A stretch of DNA of 64,000 nt from Tetradesmus obliquus. Lineage: Eukaryota > Chlorophyta > Chlorophyceae > Sphaeropleales > Scenedesmaceae. Positions 60,157 to 64,000 of the stretch are shown piece after piece (the first letter of the stretch is position 1; each line of letters opens with the position of its first letter). The stretch covers positions 4,774,001-4,838,000 of the forward strand of contig CP126193.1 of NCBI GenBank assembly GCA_030272155.1, written 5' to 3'. The translations under genes and the position numbers were made by a program. Below the pieces are notes generated by a model that saw only the letters and a program-made list of their open reading frames with translations, searched no databases and was not told where the DNA came from.

Positions 60157-62582
60157 GTTAGCGTGTTGCGGCGGTGTCTGCTGCCAACAGTGTATATGTG
60201 CTTTTTTTGGCTTGAGACTGGCAGGCGGCATGGCAACAGCGTGTTGGTGCTGGGTTTGTGTTGGTATCCCTGTACTGGTTGGTGCTTCGGTGCTGGTTGG
60301 TGTCCCAGTGCCGGTTGATGTCCCTGTGCCGGTTGATGTCCCTGTGTTGGTTGATGTCCCAGTGTTGGTTGATGTCCCAGTGTTGGTTGATGTCCCAGTG
60401 TTGGTTGATGCCCCTTCACTGGTTGATGTCCCTTCACTGGCTGATGTCCCTGTGCTGGTTGATGTCCCTGTGCTGGTTGATGTCCCTGTGCTGGTGCTGG
60501 TGCTGGTGCTGGTGCTGGTGCTGGTGCTGTTCCGGTGCCGTCTGCGTTGAGAAACAGCGCTTGTACAGCCAGCAAACCGATGCGTGCGTGTACATTACAA
60601 TGAGATGCAGGGGATCAAACCCTGCAATTGGGGCTTGAATGCTGATGCTGGTGTGCGCTGTGCAGTTTTGTGTTATAAGTGCGCTGTTGAAAGGTGACAC
60701 CAGCACATCCTCCGTGTCTCCTGTGATGTTGAATCTTGCAGGAGTTTTGTTGCTGCCATGAATCCCGCTGCACCAGCAGCACTGTGTACCATCTTTGTGG
60801 TTTTGTGGTTGACGCCGTATCTTCGCAGCCGATCCTGGAATGCTTTACATCTTTGATTGGTGAATGCCTACAGCCAGAGCTGTAGTAATGAATGTATATG
60901 GCTCCAAGGCCAAACACTTGGTTTGTACAACATGGTCCCTTAGTGATTTTGGTGTACTGGGCAGGGCGCTGGGCAGGGCACTGATTTATTCGAACTTGCC
61001 TGAAATATGGCAGAGTGTATGAAGCTTGCAAGAGAGTGGCCGCTAGCAAGCTGACATGGACAAGGGTTCAGCCTGCATGCTCGTTGTGGCGCAGCAGACA
61101 TGTAGCAGCGACCACAGCAAAACTTCGCAACCTGGTGTCCCAAGGGCCTGCCTATTTTTCAAGCGGGCCTGGGGTGGCATGGCATACGGCGCGCCTGGGG
61201 AGGCATGAGCAGCTCTGGTAGGATCCTGCTGCACTGGGAGCCTGTGCTGTGGTGTGGCATCTTTGGTGACATTGTGGTGCTTCATTGAGCCAGGTACTTT
61301 AGAGTTGCTTAGTCTGGCATTGCTGAATGACTGGCATTGCATGCCACAGCAAGTGGTGCAAGTTTGGACGGACAACAGTGTGCATGCCGCACTGGCGGCG
61401 CTCACTGAGTTGTGCCAGCTGACTGTTGGGTGCTGGGTGCATGTGCATATATGCGGCATCTGCCGCTGGCGATTAGGTCTGGCGGTTGCGCATGTTGGCC
61501 AACATGAAGCTGCTGAGAATGTTGCAGTTCTATGGCTGGCTTTGGGACCTCAATGTGTAACCAGCTTGTCACATCTGCTGTGTGTTTGCTGAATGATGCA
61601 GCAGCATTACTGAAGTTCACCGTCACCATGATCACACGACAATCTTGCAACTTCGTTGCTCATGCACACATTGTGAAAGTCCATTACACACGAGGATAAG
61701 GGTTGGACCTCTACTGGCTGAACCAGTGGCACAGATCCGCAGGATTTGGCTGCTTGCCAGGGACTGAACTGTCAGCGCTGTCACCAAGGACCAGGCCACA
61801 GTGCATCGAAATCAGCATCGCAAGTGATAGCTCAAACTTTGAGCTGTTGAACAAGTGCCAGAGGGTCGACACCACTTGCAGCGCATAATCATAACTTAAC
61901 AGAGTACTTAGAAGTAAGCAGTGCGGTCCAATGTGCTTGGCTTCCAACCAGGCACACGTGCCTGAGCAAAGATAGCCAACGTCACAAGTCACTGTGCGAA
62001 CAATATAGCCCTTTAGTACACACCACTACGGGCGCTGCACAGCTGGGGTACTGCCACAGCAATGACTGCAACAGCTGCTGCAGGAACTCCTGAACCTGCA
62101 AAACCCCAGCTTCCCACACTGGCATTGTCTTTCCCTGCCTGCCATACATGCAGACTTCAGGAAGCAGCAACATATGGATGCTGCAGGACAACTCTGAATT
62201 AGCAGCTGCTTGGCTTGTTTGCTGCTTTGCTCTCAGCCAGTCCCAGGCCTGCCACATCTGCCAGGCAAAATATGTGGAATGGTTGCTCCTCCTTAAAGCA
62301 TCTGCTCAGGAAAGCATCTGCTCACAAAGCTGCAGCCCATCTCTTGCTTGGGGCTGGCAATGCCTGACGTAGCGCCAGCACCATGGCTCCCTTCGCTGCC
62401 AGCGCTGTTAGTGCTGTTAGCCGCCCATATACCACTGCTGCCGCTGCTGATACCTGCAGTGCTTGGTGCTTACGATGCCAGCGCGAGGTCTGCCTCCATT
62501 TCCAGGTCACGGCCAACATAGCCAGCAGTCCTGCCAGCCACTCCCATCCCACTGCTGCTGCTGCTGCTGCCTGCGGTACTGC
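60157..62582. other. Convergent intergenic region between PP2C and FabZ
   Basis: No gene is recognised. It opens with a minisatellite. The plus strand is G+T-rich to about 61600 and A+C-rich from about 61680 to the FabZ stop, so the skew flips between the two converging genes, consistent with long 3' UTRs on both sides. Confidence 0.4.
60264..60530 (+). repeat. 18-bp minisatellite followed by a GTGCTG hexamer run
   Basis: About a dozen copies of an 18-bp unit, typically CTGGTTGATGTCCCTGTG with G/A and C/T variants, run head to tail. They end in about seven copies of the hexamer GTGCTG. The array starts about 110 bp past the PP2C stop, probably inside its 3' UTR. An open frame crosses it only because the period is a multiple of three. 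Confidence 0.85.
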
Positions 62583-64000
62583 TTATGATGCCTTGCCCAT
62601 GGCCAGTGTGAGGTCTGCCTCCACTGCCAGGTCAGGGCCCACATAGCCCTTTGCATTCATCTTCACAATGCCAAAGCGCTTGTTGTACTTGGTCACCTCC
62701 ACACGCATCATCTGCGGGGCAGCAGGCAGCAGCACGACACAGCAGCAGCCGCGTCACGGCTGGCCCACCCAGACACCAACCTGCATGCTTAAGTACTACA
62801 CCTGCTGAAGCACTCCCGCAACCCAGCGCTGTGCAGACGCTGCAACAGGGGCGCAATTCGAGCAGGCAAGCAATGCACCCCTATCAGGCTCTCGGCACTG
62901 CAAGGACACCACAGCGCCGCAACCACACAGCATCTGAGGCGCCGGCTATGCACTGTGCACTGCAGCTGTCATATGCAAATCCACATACTCGTGGCCAGCC
63001 AGCCTCACCAGTGTGTCACCCGGCACCACGGGCCGCCTGAACCTGCAGCCCTCAATGCCGCCGAAGAAGAACTGCTCCTTGGCCTCCTGGTTGGCGGGGT
63101 CCAGCATCACCAGCCCACCCAGCTGCGCCATGGCCTCGATCTGCAGCACGCCTGCAGCCCACCAGCAGCACGCCAGCCGCCGCCGGTATCCGCGCAGACG
63201 TATGAGGGTTTGGTGCAGTTAGAGTGACGCACGGGTGAGTTACAAGCTGGTGCAAGCATACTGATCCAATGTACACCAGCAGTGGGCGCACCGCGCCCAT
63301 GGCATGCAACGCAATGTACCCTTCGTTTGAATCCAGTTATCTAATATCCATATGCAAAGCTATGACGAAAGAGCAGCGCTGCTACAGCAGAAGAACTCTC
63401 AGCTAGCTGCTGTTGTCACCTGGCATGATTGCACGCTCTGGGAAGTGGCCGTTGAAGAACTGGTCGTTCACAGTGATGTTCTTGTAGCCCACTGCATGCT
63501 TGCCATACTCAATCTCGACCACACGGTCCACCAGCAGGAAGGGGTACCTGGACAGCACCAATGATGCAGCGGAGCATTGGTGTGTTGCCCGCATACGTGT
63601 CACTGCTGATGTTCAGGAGCTGCTGCTGCTGCTGCTGCCGCGGCAGGTGCCCCAATATGCATGCAGCTGAGACTTTGAGACATATATGAGTGCTTGACAT
63701 GGTAACACACAATGAGAGGTGATAGAAAGTCGTTAGCCTAGGCTGACTGCGCAGGCAGGGCAGAGCAGTCAGCTGTGTGAATACTGTGAGTGATGCTCAA
63801 GTGTGCCCCACCCGACGTAGCTGTTCCAATTGTCTAATTTATCGTGTCGGGTGTGCTACTGGCGCACCTGTGGGGCAGCACGCCCTTGATCGCCTCGATG
63901 TCGAGCACCGGCTTGAAGTAGCTCATGCTCTTCTCCGCGCCAGCTGCTGCGGGTGCGGCTGCCTCTGACTCTGCACGCACTGCAACTGCAGCACGACGCT
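62583..64000 (-). CDS. FABZ: Plastid 3-hydroxyacyl-ACP dehydratase FabZ (5' part cut off)
   Basis: Four exons are seen, joined in phase: 64000-63868 (open at the window edge), 63547-63420, 63151-63009 and 62711-62583, giving 177 residues plus the stop. The first part ([20 protein letters not shown]) looks like the end of a plastid transit peptide. The hot-dog fold follows: [69 protein letters not shown] and VVPGDTL. The active-site His ([12 protein letters not shown]) and Glu (QIEAMAQL) are both present. The enzyme dehydrates 3-hydroxyacyl-ACP in plastid type II fatty acid synthesis. The start codon lies outside the window. Confidence 0.92.

Overview
The window looks like nuclear DNA from a green alga (Chlorophyta, most like the Chlamydomonadales/Sphaeropleales). 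Genes are split by many short introns with GTGAGT-type donors and (T/C)GCAG acceptors. Proteins are stuffed with poly-Gln, poly-Ser and poly-Ala from CAG/CTG runs, and several carry plastid-type transit peptides. The genes are plant or algal in type: a fused HPPK-DHPS, a plant-type FPG with a basic tail, plastid FabZ, MED28 and a DnaJ zinc-finger protein. I could not run a database search, so the species is not fixed.

Layout, with exon joins worked out by hand and reading phase checked for every complete gene except the small candidate at 26117-26785: 350-2482 (-) CFAP96-like; 3270-4824 (+) small DnaJ-type zinc-finger protein; 6659-7195 (-) mitoribosomal mL40-like; 7539-10146 (-) DDX51/Dbp6-like DEAD-box helicase; 11000-20265 (+) a giant ACT-CBS-CBS-protein kinase with a 1,000-residue tail; 23363-25370 (+) plastid-targeted protein of unknown function; 26117-26785 (+) a weak candidate for a small membrane protein; 27447-28665 (+) MED28-like Mediator subunit; 30416-31889 (-) plastid PAP2 phosphatase; 33227-37420 (+) HPPK-DHPS; 38200-42735 (+) FPG/MutM DNA glycosylase; 43879-52531 (+) a giant low-complexity protein; 57406-60156 (+) plastid-type PP2C phosphatase; 62583-64000 (-) FabZ, cut by the window edge. 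They form no operon-like pathway. Several serve organelles (plastid fatty acid synthesis, lipid phosphatase, folate, mitoribosome).

The most interesting things are: (1) an ACT plus paired-CBS sensor region fused to a TKL/Raf-like kinase, ending in a Ser-Pro-Phe-Ala-rich repeat tail; (2) three unrelated genes in which the 3' end of an intron together with the start of the next exon has been tandemly duplicated, giving decoy acceptors (105 bp in the kinase, in frame inside the activation segment; three copies in FPG; 121 bp in the 43.9-52.5 kb gene); (3) long pure CTG runs, up to 32 units, placed directly against 3' splice sites; (4) long gene-free stretches that are G+T-rich in the sense of the upstream gene and flip between convergent genes, as if long 3' UTRs fill the spaces. 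No tRNA, rRNA, CRISPR array, retroelement or virus-like element was recognised.
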